The position numbers were made by a program, and so were the translations under genes. The notes under the pieces were generated by a model. The model had not been told where the DNA came from, made no database searches, and worked only from the letters and a program-made list of their open reading frames with translations. A stretch of 64,000 bases of DNA from Parasponia andersonii (taxonomy: Eukaryota > Streptophyta > Magnoliopsida > Rosales > Cannabaceae), in assembly GCA_002914805.1 (NCBI GenBank), contig JXTB01000122.1, forward strand, positions 330,530-394,529. Direction: 5' to 3'. Of the stretch, positions 11,449 to 25,259 are shown piece after piece (positions within the stretch are counted from its first letter, which is position 1; each line of letters starts with the position of its first letter).

Positions 11449-14400
11449 ATGGGGAGTAGTGGAAAGAGCGTGTTGCTCACTTCTAGTGCTGACGAGGTGT
11501 CTCTTAACATAGCTTTCCATTTGGCTCGAAGAGGGTGCAGGTTGGTTCCCTCAAGCTTACTATTTCGTATTGTTTCTGGCTTTGTTGGTGCATTTTCTCA
11601 TCTTGGTGAAAACGGAGTAGTTCTATTAGTACTTGGCTCTTTTGGGTCGTTTATAATGATTTGGCTACTGCCCGAGTTTCAATCTTTGATGGGTTTGGTA
11701 AAGCAATTAATATCTGATTATTATAAGGTTTATAATTTGATGGAATTCTTTTGTCGTAATTAGGATGGTTTTGATGGGAAATGAAAGCTATCTTCAAAGT
11801 GTTGCACAAAAGATAGTGGGTTCTGTCAAGGGTGCGAAGCCAGTCGAGGTGGTTGGTTTGGATATGGAGGAGGAGAGGGAGGCAGCATTTGATGCGGCAG
11901 TGGACGAGGCATGCAAAACTCTGGGGAATCTGGATGCTTTTGTGCATTCCTATACATATGAAGGTATGCCAAAAGTAGTAAATGCCTATACTTCGATTCA
12001 CAATATTTTACAATATTTTAATAGATTCAGTCCACATATCATGAAAGTAGTTCTTTAGTGTAATTCTTTAATGGATGTTGGAAACCAGGTACTTTCTGTC
12101 TGAGCCTTAAGGGGAAAAAAAAAATTGGTAGGGCTGTACTTTCTATCATAAAATAAGTTGAGGTAATTGCTAGGATATTGAGCAAGTAGATGGGGAAGAC
12201 TATGATATTGAATGGGTTGGGTTGTATGTATATCTAAGTTTCACATGGGATGAGATTGGAGATTATTTTGGGTTTAAAGCTGTGCATGTTGCTCCTTGGA
12301 CCTTTTCAATGTCATTATTTAATGTAGTGTTAGATGATGTTTCAGACAACCAGAGAGTGGCTTTAGCCTTTGGTCATGGTGTTCCTGTCCTTTTAGACAT
12401 CTTACTAGGTTCCATTCCCGGGTTTTGCCTAAGATTGGAGAACTAGAGTTACATTTTTCGTTAATGCCAAAGTACACCAATTTATTATACAACAATGATG
12501 ATGGTGATTCAAGAGACTTTGGAGTTTATAGTTTTTATCGTCTTGTTTATCTATTTTAATTCCTGAAATTGCTTAACAAAATTTTAGGCTTACATTGATA
12601 TTTATCATTTCGAATATTGGTGAGAGAGAAAAAAACAGGGAAAACTGCTAGTATTGCTCATGTTTAGGGGAAAAACAATGAAAAAACAGAGGAAAATTCT
12701 TAGATGAGAACATAATTGCTAAAGCTGCAAATTGAAACAGATGCCAAGTGGGAACGACGTACTAGGATTTCAATCCATTTTGGATAGAGTTCCGGTAAGG
12801 ACGAGATTTATTGTAGTTCTACAGATTTGGAGACAAAAAACCTAAAAAAATTTTGCCCAACTAGTACAATAGGTTCTTTTTTTTAAAATGAGGTACTCAT
12901 TATTTTGGGTGGGGAAGACTATATCCTTGAAATGTGTAGTGTTTAGTTTCCATTTGGTCCTTGGACCTTTTCAGTGTTATTATTTAATGGAGGAGGGGTG
13001 GATGATGTTTCAGACAAGCAAAGAGTGGTTCAAATCATGGGGTTTCTGATTTATCAATAAAAAAAAGTCATGGGATTTCTGTCCTTTTCCACATCTTACT
13101 GGGTTCCATTTGCTGGATTTTGTCTTAGATTGGAGATTTGGAGATAGATTTTTTGTGAATACCAAAGTATGCGAAAGTAATCTTCCAGGGAAAAAAAATA
13201 TATGTTATGGTGATGGCAATCATAAGGAAGAGTTGGATTTTATAGTTTTTGTTTTATCGTTCATTTATTAAAATTATTAAAATTCCTGCTGTTGTTCAAA
13301 TTGAGGTAAATTTATTGCTTAAATGATGAGTGATAATTAATTTTGATGATAGTGAAGATGGATAACTGCTTGAATGTCCTCGTGTTTAGGAGAAAACAGA
13401 GGAAAATACTGGGGTGGGAAAGCAGAGGAAAGTTCTTGTTGAAAAAATTGCATGATGAGAACGTTATTACTATAGCTGCCAAATTAAAGTGTCGTCAATT
13501 TGATATAATCCTGATTTTAGGTTTGTCTTCTTTAGCATGTCTACTGATTTTTGATAACTATTCCAGGTGTGGGAATAGATGTACTGTGGTTCTTAAGAGA
13601 CATCTAGAACCATGAACTAAATTTCTTTTCTGTAATTCGGACCATTGTTTCCCTTTTTATTTTTTTTTTTCAATGATGTACTTCTTACTAGTTATACCAG
13701 TTCTATATAATCACGAACATAATGCATCTATGCCTAGAGGAACTTGTTCCATGTTGGCTAAACAGATTCGACTTTATTATCTGGAACAGGAAAATCACAA
13801 AACCATCTAGAATTAACTGAAAACGAGTTCAAAAAGATAGTGAAGATAAACTTTATGGCTCCATGGTATTTGTTAAACTCTGTGGGAAGAAGAATGCGGG
13901 ACAACAAGTCAGGAGGTTCCATAGTGTTATTGACCTCAATAGTTGGTGCCGAAAGAGGGATTCATCCAGGAGCTGCCGCGTATGCTTCGTGCTCGGCGGG
14001 ACTGCAGCAGTTAGCCAGGGTACGCCTTGCAGTCTTTTGCATCCAAACACATTACAGACACATTGTTATTAACATTTTATTTTGTCATTTGTTACTTCTT
14101 TGAAACAACTTTGTCAAAATCATCTGTGTGTTTCTAGCATTGCAATAGACTAAGCTTTCTAGATGACATTGTTTGAATAGCAGTACTAAGATAGCCTTTT
14201 TCTTGGAAATTCTGGATTTGGATCATTCTATAGCCACTAGCCAGTGTTGACTCTCAACACATATATCTCTTCTCCTACAACTTTCATTGTGGATTAGTAG
14301 TGTCCTTGTCTACACGTAATAACCTGTCACATCTATTTTTCAGGCATCAGCTCTGGAAATTGGGAGATACAAAATCCGGGTCAATGCAATAGCCCGAGGA

Positions 14401-14622
14401 TTGCACATCAAAGACGAATACCCGAAGTCAGTTGGGAAAGAAAGGGCAGAGAAGTTGGTCAAGGAGGCGGCACCGCTGGAGAGATGGTTGGATGCTAAAA
14501 CTGATGTGGTTTCAACAGTCATTTATTTGATTAGTGATGGGTCAAGGTACATGACAGGCACTACTATATTTGTTGATGGGGCACAGTCTATAACAAGGCC
14601 TCGGATGCGTTCTTATATGTGA
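11449..14622 (+). CDS. Short-chain dehydrogenase/reductase-like protein with degenerate catalytic motifs
   Basis: Four exons give a 266-residue protein: 11449-11540, 11764-11963, 13790-14019 and 14344-14622, all with GT-AG introns. The length, the Rossmann-type alternation, the VNAIARG block (187-193) and the [13 protein letters not shown] tail (243-255) place it in the classical SDR superfamily. The family signatures are altered: the TGxxxGxG cofactor loop reads TSSADEVS (11-18), the NNAG motif reads HSYTYEG (92-98), and the YxxxK motif reads YASCS (162-166), so Tyr162 remains but the catalytic Lys is Ser. From memory, plant homologues share these changes, so it may be a conserved non-classical or non-catalytic SDR; substrate and location are unknown. 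Intron 2 (1.8 kb) contains an internal tandem duplication. Confidence 0.88.
12180..13490 (+). repeat. Tandem segmental duplication inside SDR intron 2
   Basis: Two diverged copies, about 12180-12745 and 12905-13490, keep the same order of landmarks: CCTTGGACCTTTTCA, GATGATGTTTCAGACAA, CATCTTACT-GGTTCCATT, a TTAGATTGGAGA word, then ACAGAGGAAAAT and ATGAGAACATAAT-like words. The offset grows from about 668 to 751 bases, so indels have accumulated. The protein is unaffected. Confidence 0.75.
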
Positions 14623-17600
14623 TACCTTGTCTCTGGTGTATTCTCTTGCACCTACCCCTAAACTTGAAAAACAAGTTTCTTTAATAGATCAACTTGTAAT
14701 TCATTCCCCACAGAATGCTCATTACATTGGTCTTTTATATTTGAGATAACCTGAAGAAAGGAATATAAGATAAGCTGGTGGTCTTGAGTTGGTCAGTCTA
14801 ATAATAGTGTAGAAAAAAAAAAATTGTTTCTGCTCTTTTGGAATTTACATTACCTCGAATACGATCAAATTTGTAACTTCATCATACATGCCAATTGACA
14901 TGAACTTGACGTAGCATTCAATTATGGAACATAATGTAAGAAATTTTAACTTCTAGTCATGTTTACAATTCATAGCTTCATTATGCGTTTCTAAATGATC
15001 TGTTATGCATAGAATACTTCCTTGGGCAGGGGCTTGTGTGCTTAATTTTCTTCTTTTTTACTTGTAAAGACGAGACGATACATGTTATTATTCTTCGTTT
15101 CTTTTGAGGAAAATTGGGTTTAGGGGTGGCCTTTTCGAATAATCATTGCTATTTTGAAATGGTGATTAGCAGTCAAAGAATTGAGAATGCGCATGCATGT
15201 TTTTCAAACTTATGGATGGCAAGGACTTTTCGTTGATTGGCGGACACATGGGTTTTTTTTTTCCCCTTCATTTTTCCCCCTTCAACGTTTATAATGATTA
15301 CTATCTGTTTAATTTTCAAAATGTCTTTTTGGTGAGCAATGAACGCCACAATTGTCAATCGAAATGAGATATAAATATTTTTATATAATATGAATATAAG
15401 TCATGCCATTTTCTGTACAAATTATGATGTTTATCAGGTGTTATGTACAAAATAATTATTTTGTGAAACGACCCTTAAACAAGACGAAGTCCTTATTCAT
15501 AAATGAATAAATATTTAAAAACACGTAGCATGCATATTACGAGATGAAGATACATCATGAATTGATTATTTTTGCAACGTAACTAATGGGGTTGTTCATG
15601 GTATATATGCGGACTTATTTGTACTACTTATATATAGATGAATATGGTTTTTAAAATTAGGTGAGAGTTAGGACTAGAGAGTTTCTGTTAGGTGGGAATC
15701 TTATCAACTTACGTTAATTTGGAGTTATGGTGGTTAATTAACTTCAACAATTCTGGTTGTAGCTACACTTTTCAACTGTGGAAACACGTGGTTTAATTTT
15801 CTTGTATATTGATCAAGATCGAAATCAATCACTGTTGAAAATATATTCTTAACATTATCGAGTTTTGTCATATGTGGTAGCTTTTATAAGCTGAATTGTT
15901 CACTATAAACACTCTATAATATAGCACAAATATATTTTGCATATATAGTATACTCACTTTGACGTTTACAAGAGGAGGAAGGTTCGTAGGACCAGAGCTA
16001 GATTGCATTCACATTATTTAACAAAATAACTAAATCATCCCTTAAAGCTTTGACGGATATAGTGTACGTATATGTATTAATTATTAAGTTTATTAGTAAT
16101 CAGCAAGATCCAAGATGAATCGCCCTTGAAGAATGGTAGCTGATGCTCTCAATTAAAATGGAGAAAATAAAACGTACGGCTGCAGCAGCCTTGCTATGTT
16201 TAGGATCTACTAAACGAAACGCGAGGAGACCTAGCCTTTATAAGCTCAACAACAGCTCTACTTAAGTTCAGGGCCGCCAGCCATTGATGGCTTCTTCATC
16301 AATAACAACATTATGTACTCTAGTACGGGCTTATATTTCAAGGCCAAAATAATGTACATAGCACATATTTGGTGATGTAACTTCAGTGTACGTCGGCTGT
16401 AGTTAACATATGATCCCTTCAGTGCAGTCGTCAAGAATGAGCTAATATAATACGTGTATTACTACTAAGTACACCGAATAATCAACAATTACTGCCAATT
16501 TACAAAATATATTTATGGAGAAGAAAATTAGAAGAGGAATTTGAATTGGATTTCCTTAGGCCTCTCACAATATGAATTGAATGACCAACTTAGGTTTAGC
16601 CTGATTAGTAAGAGCCTTGACCAAACGTCGGTTTAGCCTCTAAATGCTTTGATCAAATACAAGATATTTAGCTCGTGTAGTAACCACATTCACCTTTAAT
16701 GTTGAGCAATTTAAATCTCCTCAAACTTTTTTATTCCAAAATATAAAAATAAAAAGAAAATATTTGACCAACCAAATTAAATTAAATTAGATGTATATAT
16801 ATAGGCGGGTCGAGTGCGATTGATTTTTGATGGCCTGTTGAGATAATTATAACTTGAATTTATCAATCTTATTATTTCCAAAACACAGGTAATTTGTTTC
16901 ACCAGCGTCACAATTGTTTGTTAATTGTAGTTAAAGAAACTCATATATATTGGGAATTGAAAATTGAAAACATCTCCAGCCCCATATGCACGCTCGCTCT
17001 TGATTTAATTTTAGCGTCCAAATGAAAATTTTTGGTAGTAGTTAATACTCTTTAGGTTGGGGTTGTGTGAACTAATTAAGAAGGTAACTTGTAATAATTA
17101 ATTACCTTCGAAAGAGAGCCCCCAATTGACAATTAGACCATAAATTCCTAAATCAACTGCTCTGGTCTTAGTTTAGTCCATTAGACCGGAATTCTCACCT
17201 GTTTCCATGGAAACTACGATAGGAAGGCCCCACGAGTCGAATTTCCTCAAAGGTGTGATGTAAAATCAATGACCAGTTTGGCAAAATTGGAAGTGGTTTG
17301 AAAACGAAACACTATAGGAAGGAATTAGGAAGCTGAGATCCAATTTACACATTACATATACTAACTGATCACATAAAGTGGCATGTGACCATTTGACAGT
17401 CCAAATAGTGGTTTGAAAAATATCCAAAGTATAAGAAGGCCAAGAATGTTATAATCTAACTATATGCTTTTCCAATTAATTATCATAAGTTTTGATCATA
17501 TAATTAGAGGGCTGCGCGGTCGTCCCTTTCGCAACTGTCCTTTGTTTCAACATTCAAAGGCACATGCCCTTTCTTGTGACTTGGCCTTTAGACCAAAATG

Positions 17601-19825
17601 TTACTTTAGTAATTATCGTACATGCACCTCTCTAGATCTAACTCTTTCCACATCTATATCATCATCATCATCATCATCAATATGCATAGTCTTCTAAAGC
17701 AGTTTATAAGCTACGAACTACGTACTATTTGGTGATGATATTCATGATCATCTATTTGTCTTCAAGAATATGTATATATATATAAACTAGCTTGATTATT
17801 ATAACAATAATAATATTCTTCTGTCCTCTTCTCTTCCCAAATTCTTAGCACAGTTAGCCCACGAATATAGAGTTTGGTACTTAATTAATAATAGACATGC
17901 ATCATTGTTTACTAAATTATATATATGTCAATAAAATTATAAGAACGAGCGCCTGATTAGCTGAACAATAATATTAATGCCAAAATTTTACCCGATTTGT
18001 TGACCACATTAAATGTCCGCTGCTTTTCTTGAGGTGACAAAAGGGGATTTCATTTCATGAAATAACGGATAACGAATATTTCCTTACCTTTAATTCAAAT
18101 AATGTGGAAGGTTGAAAAATATAAGGTGGGAGACCAATCAAGGAGAACGATGGAGCCAAATCCGTCATCGGCTTTGTTGGTAGACATCGGAGAATTAACG
18201 CATCAATTGTTAGAGTGAGGGCATTTGATAGATGTGATGTGGCGAATAGAAGGCATTTTTTAATCATAAAATTATTGAAATAGAGTACTTCACCACAAAA
18301 GTGGCATAATTCATTAGTTGTCCTATTTAGTGTAAATTTCCTCAAATTTTATTGTTACTAACTTCAACATCATTATTAATTCGTATGGTAGGTTCTACCA
18401 TTAATTCTCTCTTTCTTGTTACCGTAAATTCGTTGCTATGCTGGTCTTGCCGTGGCAAACTTACGCTTTAAATTACATAGCATTTTCCTCAATTTATAGT
18501 ACTAGAGGCCAGGAAGCAAATAACTTGTCCAGTTTTTCCGTCTATCTTAATTGTATTTTGACATGTTACCGAATTGGAGATTATGAGTTTCAATGAAAAA
18601 TAAGTAAGTAATTATTTATATCCAATATATTGACGTGTTAAAATATAATTAAGTAGACAGAAAAATGAGATAATATGAGTCTTCACTCAAGACTAGTTAG
18701 AGAAGCCCTTATTTCTATACCAATGAATTTTGCTTATAAAATCCATTCTTTTTTTTTCCCCCTTTTTTGAATTAACCATTTTGTCTATAACCCTGAAATT
18801 GGAAACTAGCTAGAGCCTAGAATTTTTTTTTCCCCCCCTCATTTTTTGTTTTTAAAAAACAAAAATACACTTGTGCTTTTTGCGAGATCTAATACACGCA
18901 GTACTTGACAATGACAATCCCATCTTATAAGTACGCTACACATATTTTATGCATCAGCATGAAAATTGAGGACTTAAAAGTCTGAAATGAGCTCTAGCTG
19001 AATTTCATAGAATATAGCATCTGGGTCTCTAGGGATGCGCTGATAATTAATCTGGTCATTCAACTGTCCCAAAATCCTCGTAGAGATCAGCTCATAATTT
19101 CTTTGATATCTATCTTGAGAATCTAGAGTACTATCCTGCGTTAGGAATTCATTAAATCTTTACACCATTAATTAGTAATCTACGAACAATTATGGTCATT
19201 AATATACTAATAAATAACAACAATAGTTAACTTAAAAATATTCTTAATAATTGATCAGGCCTTAACACAATTGAAACAAATTAATTGTAGCTGAAGAAAA
19301 TGTAGGATGTTTCTCGGAAACTAATATGGATGCAGTCGCCAAACACATGCGATAATAAATATAACTTTTTAAAATATAGCACACAGACACACCCACCACC
19401 CAAAAAAACTTTTATTAAAAGTAGTGAATAATGAAAAGCAAAAACTTTGCAATCCATATTGGGCGCTCCAGTAGTGCTATTAAGATCGAAAGAGATAATA
19501 TTTGACTACACGTGTGATATATTTTATGTGTCTTAGACTTGGACCCTCCAAAAGGGAACTGCTTCTAGTCTACGCTCTGGAGTCTAGCTAGTCCCATTTA
19601 ATTATAATAAACTAATTAGATGATATTAGAAAATTTTAAATTAAGAGCATTATTAATGGAACTAATGTCACATTCCTAATGATGAAGCCGCCCTGATGAA
19701 TTATTCCACCTCACACTTTTTCTCCTTTTCTTTGATCACATCGCTGCGCTAATGAAGATCCACTAATTTTCTTTACCTTGGGACAATTTTCGTGCCGTTT
19801 ACGACACCTAATACAAGCATATCTT

Positions 19826-19830
<5 letters not shown>
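14623..19830. other. Five-kilobase intergenic stretch between the SDR-like and WRKY genes
   Basis: The first ~150 bases are presumably SDR 3' UTR. No further gene, tRNA or convincing hairpin was found. The last part is presumed WRKY promoter and holds TTGAC cores (W-box type), for example at 18000 (TTGACC) and 19502 (TTGACT). WRKY genes are commonly controlled by WRKY factors, but these short words also occur by chance. Confidence 0.5.

Positions 19831-19868
<38 letters not shown>
19831..19868. repeat. (CT)19 microsatellite in the WRKY promoter
   Basis: A perfect CT run ends a few bases before a TATAAG box (19872-19877) and about 175 bases before the WRKY start codon. Pyrimidine tracts near transcription starts are common in plant promoters. 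Confidence 0.9.
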
Positions 19869-19870
<2 letters not shown>

Positions 19871-20042
19871 ATATAAGCATACACATATAGTGAAATTAAA
19901 AAGATTTATTGCTACATACCACAAGCCGCCAAGGTGTTTCAACATTATAATTCTTCCTTCTTCGGATAATATTTCAAGCACCCCAGAGATAAATAAATAA
20001 ATTAAGAAAACCTTCATCTTATTATATATAGTGGCTTTCTAT

Positions 20043-22350
20043 ATGGAGAACTACCAAATGTTCTTCCCATGTTCTTCTTCGTCAATGGCGCTATCAGCCC
20101 ATCCAAGTGTCTCATCCTCAAACATGAAAAGCTCTCATCATCAAGCTTTTAGTGGTAGTGGTAGCGGTAGTGGTGGTACTAATCTGGGATTGAGGACTCA
20201 TGAAAACCATCATGTGCTGATGAGAAATGATCACTATCAAGATCATGATCAGGCCATGATGATGATGATGATGATGAATAAAGCTGATGATCATCGTAAT
20301 ATTAGTCCTAATCAGCAGATTATTAATCAAGTTCATGATCATCCTGATGAGCAGGGAATGTCATCAATATCATCATCAGCAGCTGCTGGGCATGGGCATA
20401 ATGGTAAAAATAAGAAAGGGGAGAAGAAGATCAGGAAGCCCAAGTATGCTTTCCAAACAAGGAGTCAGGTTGATATACTTGATGATGGCTACCGATGGAG
20501 GAAGTATGGCCAGAAGGCTGTCAAGAACAATAAATTTCCCAGGTAATTAAACAATACATATAACAACATATGATCATTTCTAGTATTAATAATTATATGT
20601 ACCCTTGTTTTGCAAAATTCTTAGATTAATTTATAGATCTGTGTACCTTCTCACTGTGTGATCTCTTTGATCGATCGCTTATTCATAATTACAATGTAAA
20701 TGGGATATTAATCTTCATATGTATATAGTAATTGGCTGCTATATAGCTAGCTAGACCCCACCATGTTACATATATATGTTCATTCCCCTTATATACGGCG
20801 GCTATATATATATGCCCGAAAATTAAGTTAGATCCTGCTCCCTGGTGTGTACTATAATCACATATATAGATATATAGCCGGATGATCATACACTATAGAT
20901 GAAAGATACATAAAAGGCAAGTCAGACATATATAGATATATAGGCATGTGTAACTTTCCATGAATATCCATATTAGCACATTATATTGTCAATACTCATA
21001 ATCTTTTCATGACCTAGGGTTTCCCTTGATCTCCAATATATATAGGCAATCCTCCTCCTATCCCCCCCCCCCTACCCCAAGGTATATATGTGCAATCCTT
21101 AATTAAAAACTAATTACTGTATATATGCAACACTTATATATACATGCATGCTGGGATCGATTAATTGATTTGATATTATATATGCAATATCATGATATCA
21201 TCTAGCGAGCCACATAGCCTGCAATTTTGTTTTAGAATTATATATAGTAGAGCTAGGGTTTACATATGAGGTGCATATATATTTATTAGTTAACTTGCTA
21301 TTATATCTTTATACTCGTGAATCGTGATTGTAATATAAACTAAGCTTTACCTGTTTGTATTTATCAGTCATGATATGAAAACAAATCAAAAAGGAAATTG
21401 AGGCGGGATTGATTCGTTAATTGGCATGAACCCTCCATGTTCAAATTATAATTAAGCGCATTAGTTTATCAATCGTACATTGGTTATTGAAACTAAGAAT
21501 AATATGACCTGATCAGACAATGTAACCAAACTGCTTGATGATGATCATAACCAAAATAAAATGATTTCACATTATATAGAATGGGATCAGTATCATATTG
21601 TGACAAATTTATAGGATGATTAACGGTTCAAGTGAACAACATCGATCTAGCTAGAGTAAATTCTCGTCAGATATATGTAGTATGCTTGTTGGTTAATACA
21701 TACATGCATGTTAATTACGTGGTTGCCGTTTGAATTGGTCATAAATTATTTTGAATTTATGTAATGATCATCACTTACAATATTGACAATAAAAAAATGA
21801 TAAAATCATCATAAATTAATTATAATTAATGCCAAATATTTTGGTGGTTAATTAATAATTAGTTGCATGCTAATTAATTTATATTCGAGTTAATAACTCG
21901 ATCTTATATTAATTTATTAAATGAATATTGGCGCATATCTAGACACACTGCTATAATATGCCTCACACTCTTGCAAATGTATGTGTGCAGTGAGATTTGT
22001 GTATGAAGAGTTCGTTATATCCATACATATAAAGGCTTGATGACTAAGTTTCTGCATGCAAGCATGTCCATCATCAATTAATTCCTAGTTCCCTGCAACT
22101 AATTAATCATATAGATTATAAGAAATAATTGATATTTATTGATCTCAATTTGTGGGGTATGTATGTGTTCAGGAGCTACTACAGATGTACTCATCAAGGG
22201 TGCAATGTAAAGAAGCAAGTCCAACGCTTAACCAAAGATGAAGGTGTTGTAGTCACTACTTACGAAGGAATGCACACCCATCCTATTGAGAAGCATACCG
22301 ACAATTTTGAACATATCTTGAATCAGATGCAAATTTACACTCCCTTTTGA
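20043..22350 (+). CDS. WRKY75-like: WRKY transcription factor, group IIc, WRKY75-like
   Basis: Two exons (20043-20542 and 22173-22350) encode 225 residues. The intron splits the arginine codon of the KFPRSYY stretch, the phase-2 position typical of this WRKY class. The domain has canonical WRKYGQK (152-158) and a C-X4-C-X23-H-X-H zinc finger (Cys172, Cys177, His201, His203), which defines group IIc. The block [19 protein letters not shown] and the C-terminal [12 protein letters not shown] match the WRKY75 clade as I recall it. WRKY75 relatives bind W-boxes in the nucleus and act in phosphate, senescence and defence responses; this is family knowledge. The N-terminal half is low-complexity, with Ser/Gly repeats, a run of seven Met (72-78) and His-rich parts. 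ATG 20043 is preferred; the frame extends upstream only through a GTG. Confidence 0.93.
20543..22172 (+). other. WRKY intron, 1.63 kb
   Basis: GTAATT donor and TTCAG acceptor flank a very TA-rich intron with many short TATATA words and a C run near 21061-21072. No ORF or hairpin RNA was recognised in it. Confidence 0.8.
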
Positions 22351-22952
22351 ACCAACTTAATTATATTATTATTTAATATATAAATATAAATATATATTTA
22401 TATATATATATATATATATGTAAGCAAATAATTAATCAATTAAATTATGCTTTGTGGAATACTTTTATTATGGTATTGTAGAGAGATCTCAGTAAGATAC
22501 TTCCCCTTGAATTAATTTAAAGTAGCTTAGGAATTTCACAGGTTTGTAATATTCTTTGATTCAGGCGATGTTTTATTCTGCTCGATAAATATTAATGGAT
22601 GTTCTTGACTGGGCACTAGACTTTATAAAGAGAATGAAAAAGTTGCTAATTAACTTATACATATATTTACATATATATATATATATATGTATTGCAATTT
22701 CAATACTAATATGCATCTTTCTCGCCCTGTAATTTAGTTTTATCGTCGTTACTCCAATGAATTATTAGTATTTCTATGACACCATCGTTTACTAATTGTA
22801 ATTGCTGTTTTTATGCTTTATATGTAACATCTTTTAAACCGTATACACGTTACCGATATATAGTTTGGGAAAGCGACAAATAATTACAAAATCCAGTACT
22901 CTAGATATGTATCTCCAAATCATTACTGGGAAAAAAAAAGTATCAACTCGTT

Positions 22953-22983
<31 letters not shown>

Positions 22984-24283
22984 AGAAATTAAAAGCATTT
23001 CCTAGATTAATTTGGTGTCAGAGTTAAGAGCAACTATATGTTAATTATTACTTTTATGCATTTTGTTATTCTTTTTCGATGGATATGATACCAAATAACA
23101 ATTTTCAGTCACGTTTGAGCCTCAAATAGCACATGTGAATTTTAAATAAAAAATGTCCACCTAGCAATTGGACTAGAAGAAGTCTAATTGGGCCTCCTAA
23201 TCATCTTAAATCATAAATTAAGAGGTGAAGAGTTTAATCATCATCCAGCTATATAAGGGGTTTGTGGGTACTGTATAGCAAATCACAAGTGGGGATTCTT
23301 TATTTTATTCTTTGAAAAAGCGAATTAACTGGTAGGCAAAAGCTACTTGGCACTTGGCAGCTGCTTATGGTATACAGTGGAGGGCCGGGAAAGGAATCGA
23401 TTGTGGTGCACCAATAGGGGCCTGTCCGCGCATGAGAAATGTATATCAACACAAACGTTGAGCCCTTAATTTGGCTCTTCAGAGCAAAGTGTACTTTACT
23501 CGAGTTTTATAATATATGCTTGAATTAACCCCTTTTCTTTTTATATAATCAAGTTTGTGTGAGACGAATTCCTTTTCATTCCACACTTGGAATTAAGTTG
23601 GATTGGATGCAGCTCAATTAATATATCGAAAGAGCGGCTAGATATTCGTACAAGTTTTTGTTTCAACAAAACATAACATAGATCATATTGATAGTAAAGT
23701 ATTCATGTTTTACCCGGAAACTAAATATAAAAGGGTTAAAGTACACAAATCATGTTAGTTAATTAATTAACCATATGTTGTTGGCCTAGAGTTAGTCTAG
23801 CTAGACAATAAGAGTTATCAACGCATGCAAAGAGTGACATAAGCTTATTTTTTGATCCTATGTCAATGGACAAGGATATCTTTTCCCCTATTAAAGAATT
23901 CACACATGAAATAACGACTAGTTTGCACCAAAACCATAAAAACCAGTGGCTTTCATTACCCTTTTTTTAAAAAAGAAAAAGGAAAAAAGTAGTGTTAAAA
24001 TCGTACTTATCTTTGATATCATTGTTATCAAAAACGGCAGCGCAAACAATATACATTGAAGTCTCTTTTGATGAGAGAAATTATATTTTGTGGTTTTAAT
24101 CTGAAATTTGGATTAATGCGGAAAACAAATAATGTAGCGCCTTGTCATGGATTGTGAAATCAAATAAAATTACTGTAGAGATTAGATAAACAAATATGCT
24201 TGCCCTGGCTACCTTCTGGATTCCCTTACTCCTTTTCTTGGTACTTTTCTACCGTAAGATGATTTAAATATTTGCTATTTGTC
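22351..24283. other. Intergenic stretch between the WRKY and SPL genes
   Basis: It contains TA microsatellites near 22395-22419 and 22675-22688, an A-rich low-complexity block at 22926-22990, and no supported gene on either strand. Confidence 0.55.
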
Positions 24284-25126
24284 TATAAATTTTAAAGTAA
24301 CAATATACCTGTCTCTTTCTATACCATTCTTTTCTCTCTCTTGCTATCCCTCCCCACTTTTTTCCCTTTATTTTCTTTTTTGATTAATATTTTTCATTTA
24401 TTTATTTTCCACTCACAGTATTATTCACCATTTCACCTGATTTAGAAATTCAATATTGTGGACCACTGGACCTGGAAAGAAGGAAAGGGACAAACAGAAA
24501 CACAAGTAAACCTCACTAAACAAATCCCACACCAATGCCTCAGGTGGTCCTTAATGTGTACCTGATTTTTTTTCTGTTATTTCCAGTAATTTTTATTCCC
24601 TTTCCATGGCTCCTCAGCTATATATTTTTTTTTTCAGAATTTTATTTTTTTAAGCAACTGGATTCTTCCAGCATGATCGACACTCCAACCATCCTTTGAC
24701 CTTCCCTGCTATTGGAGGGAACAAGGATATTATGCTCCTCTTACTTAAAGCCATTTTCTTGGAAGTTTTCTTACTTAAGCATCGAAGTGGGATATATACA
24801 CACACACACATATCTATCTTAGCTACCTAGTAACTAAATGAATTTATGAAAATAATAGTTCTTCAATATGTTCATGTACGTATGTTTTCTCCTTTGATCA
24901 CAAAATCTGTAGTACTATGTCTTACTAAAGAAACAAAAGATAGGTCAACCATGTAATCTACTTGATTTAGAGAAAACTATATGATTCAATATATAGGCTA
25001 ATACTAAAGTTGACTCCAATTCGTCAACTGGGTTTTTGGTTTTTTTTTTTTATTTACTTTTTTTTTGCCTCAATCGATGAAAACCCACTTCAAAAAGAAG
25101 ATTAAAAAAATTGTTTCTTGGTTCTT

Positions 25127-25162
<36 letters not shown>

Positions 25163-25219
25163 TAGTCATATATTTCCTTGTGTTAGTGGCTTACTGGGGT
25201 AATTGGTGTATATGTATAG
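24284..25219 (+). promoter_or_regulatory. Probable SPL promoter, leader and 5' UTR intron
   Basis: A TATAAAT box (24284-24290) is followed by a CT-rich stretch at 24301-24370, the usual look of a plant transcription start. A plausible donor (GTAAAC at 24506) and an acceptor AG at 25218-25219 would define a 5' UTR intron ending just before the coding exon, as often seen in SPL genes. This is inference from signals only. A (TA)n tract occupies 25129-25160. Confidence 0.4.
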
Positions 25220-25259
25220 GAAAGGAGTGGACCAAATTGAGGAGTTAGATGGTGCATTA

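Noticed and set aside
12222-12446. Possible extra SDR exon in intron 2
   Set aside because: The protein joins smoothly from exon 2 to exon 3 (YEG to KSQNH) without it, and the region is part of the intron duplication.
20118-20342. His-rich minus-strand frame opposite WRKY exon 1
   Set aside because: It is the antisense shadow of the (ATG)n tract; the plus-strand WRKY frame is clearly the gene.
25203-25259. Earlier SPL start at 25212
   Set aside because: It is possible, but an AG at 25218-25219 looks like a leader-intron acceptor and MDWDLK at 25260 matches usual family starts.
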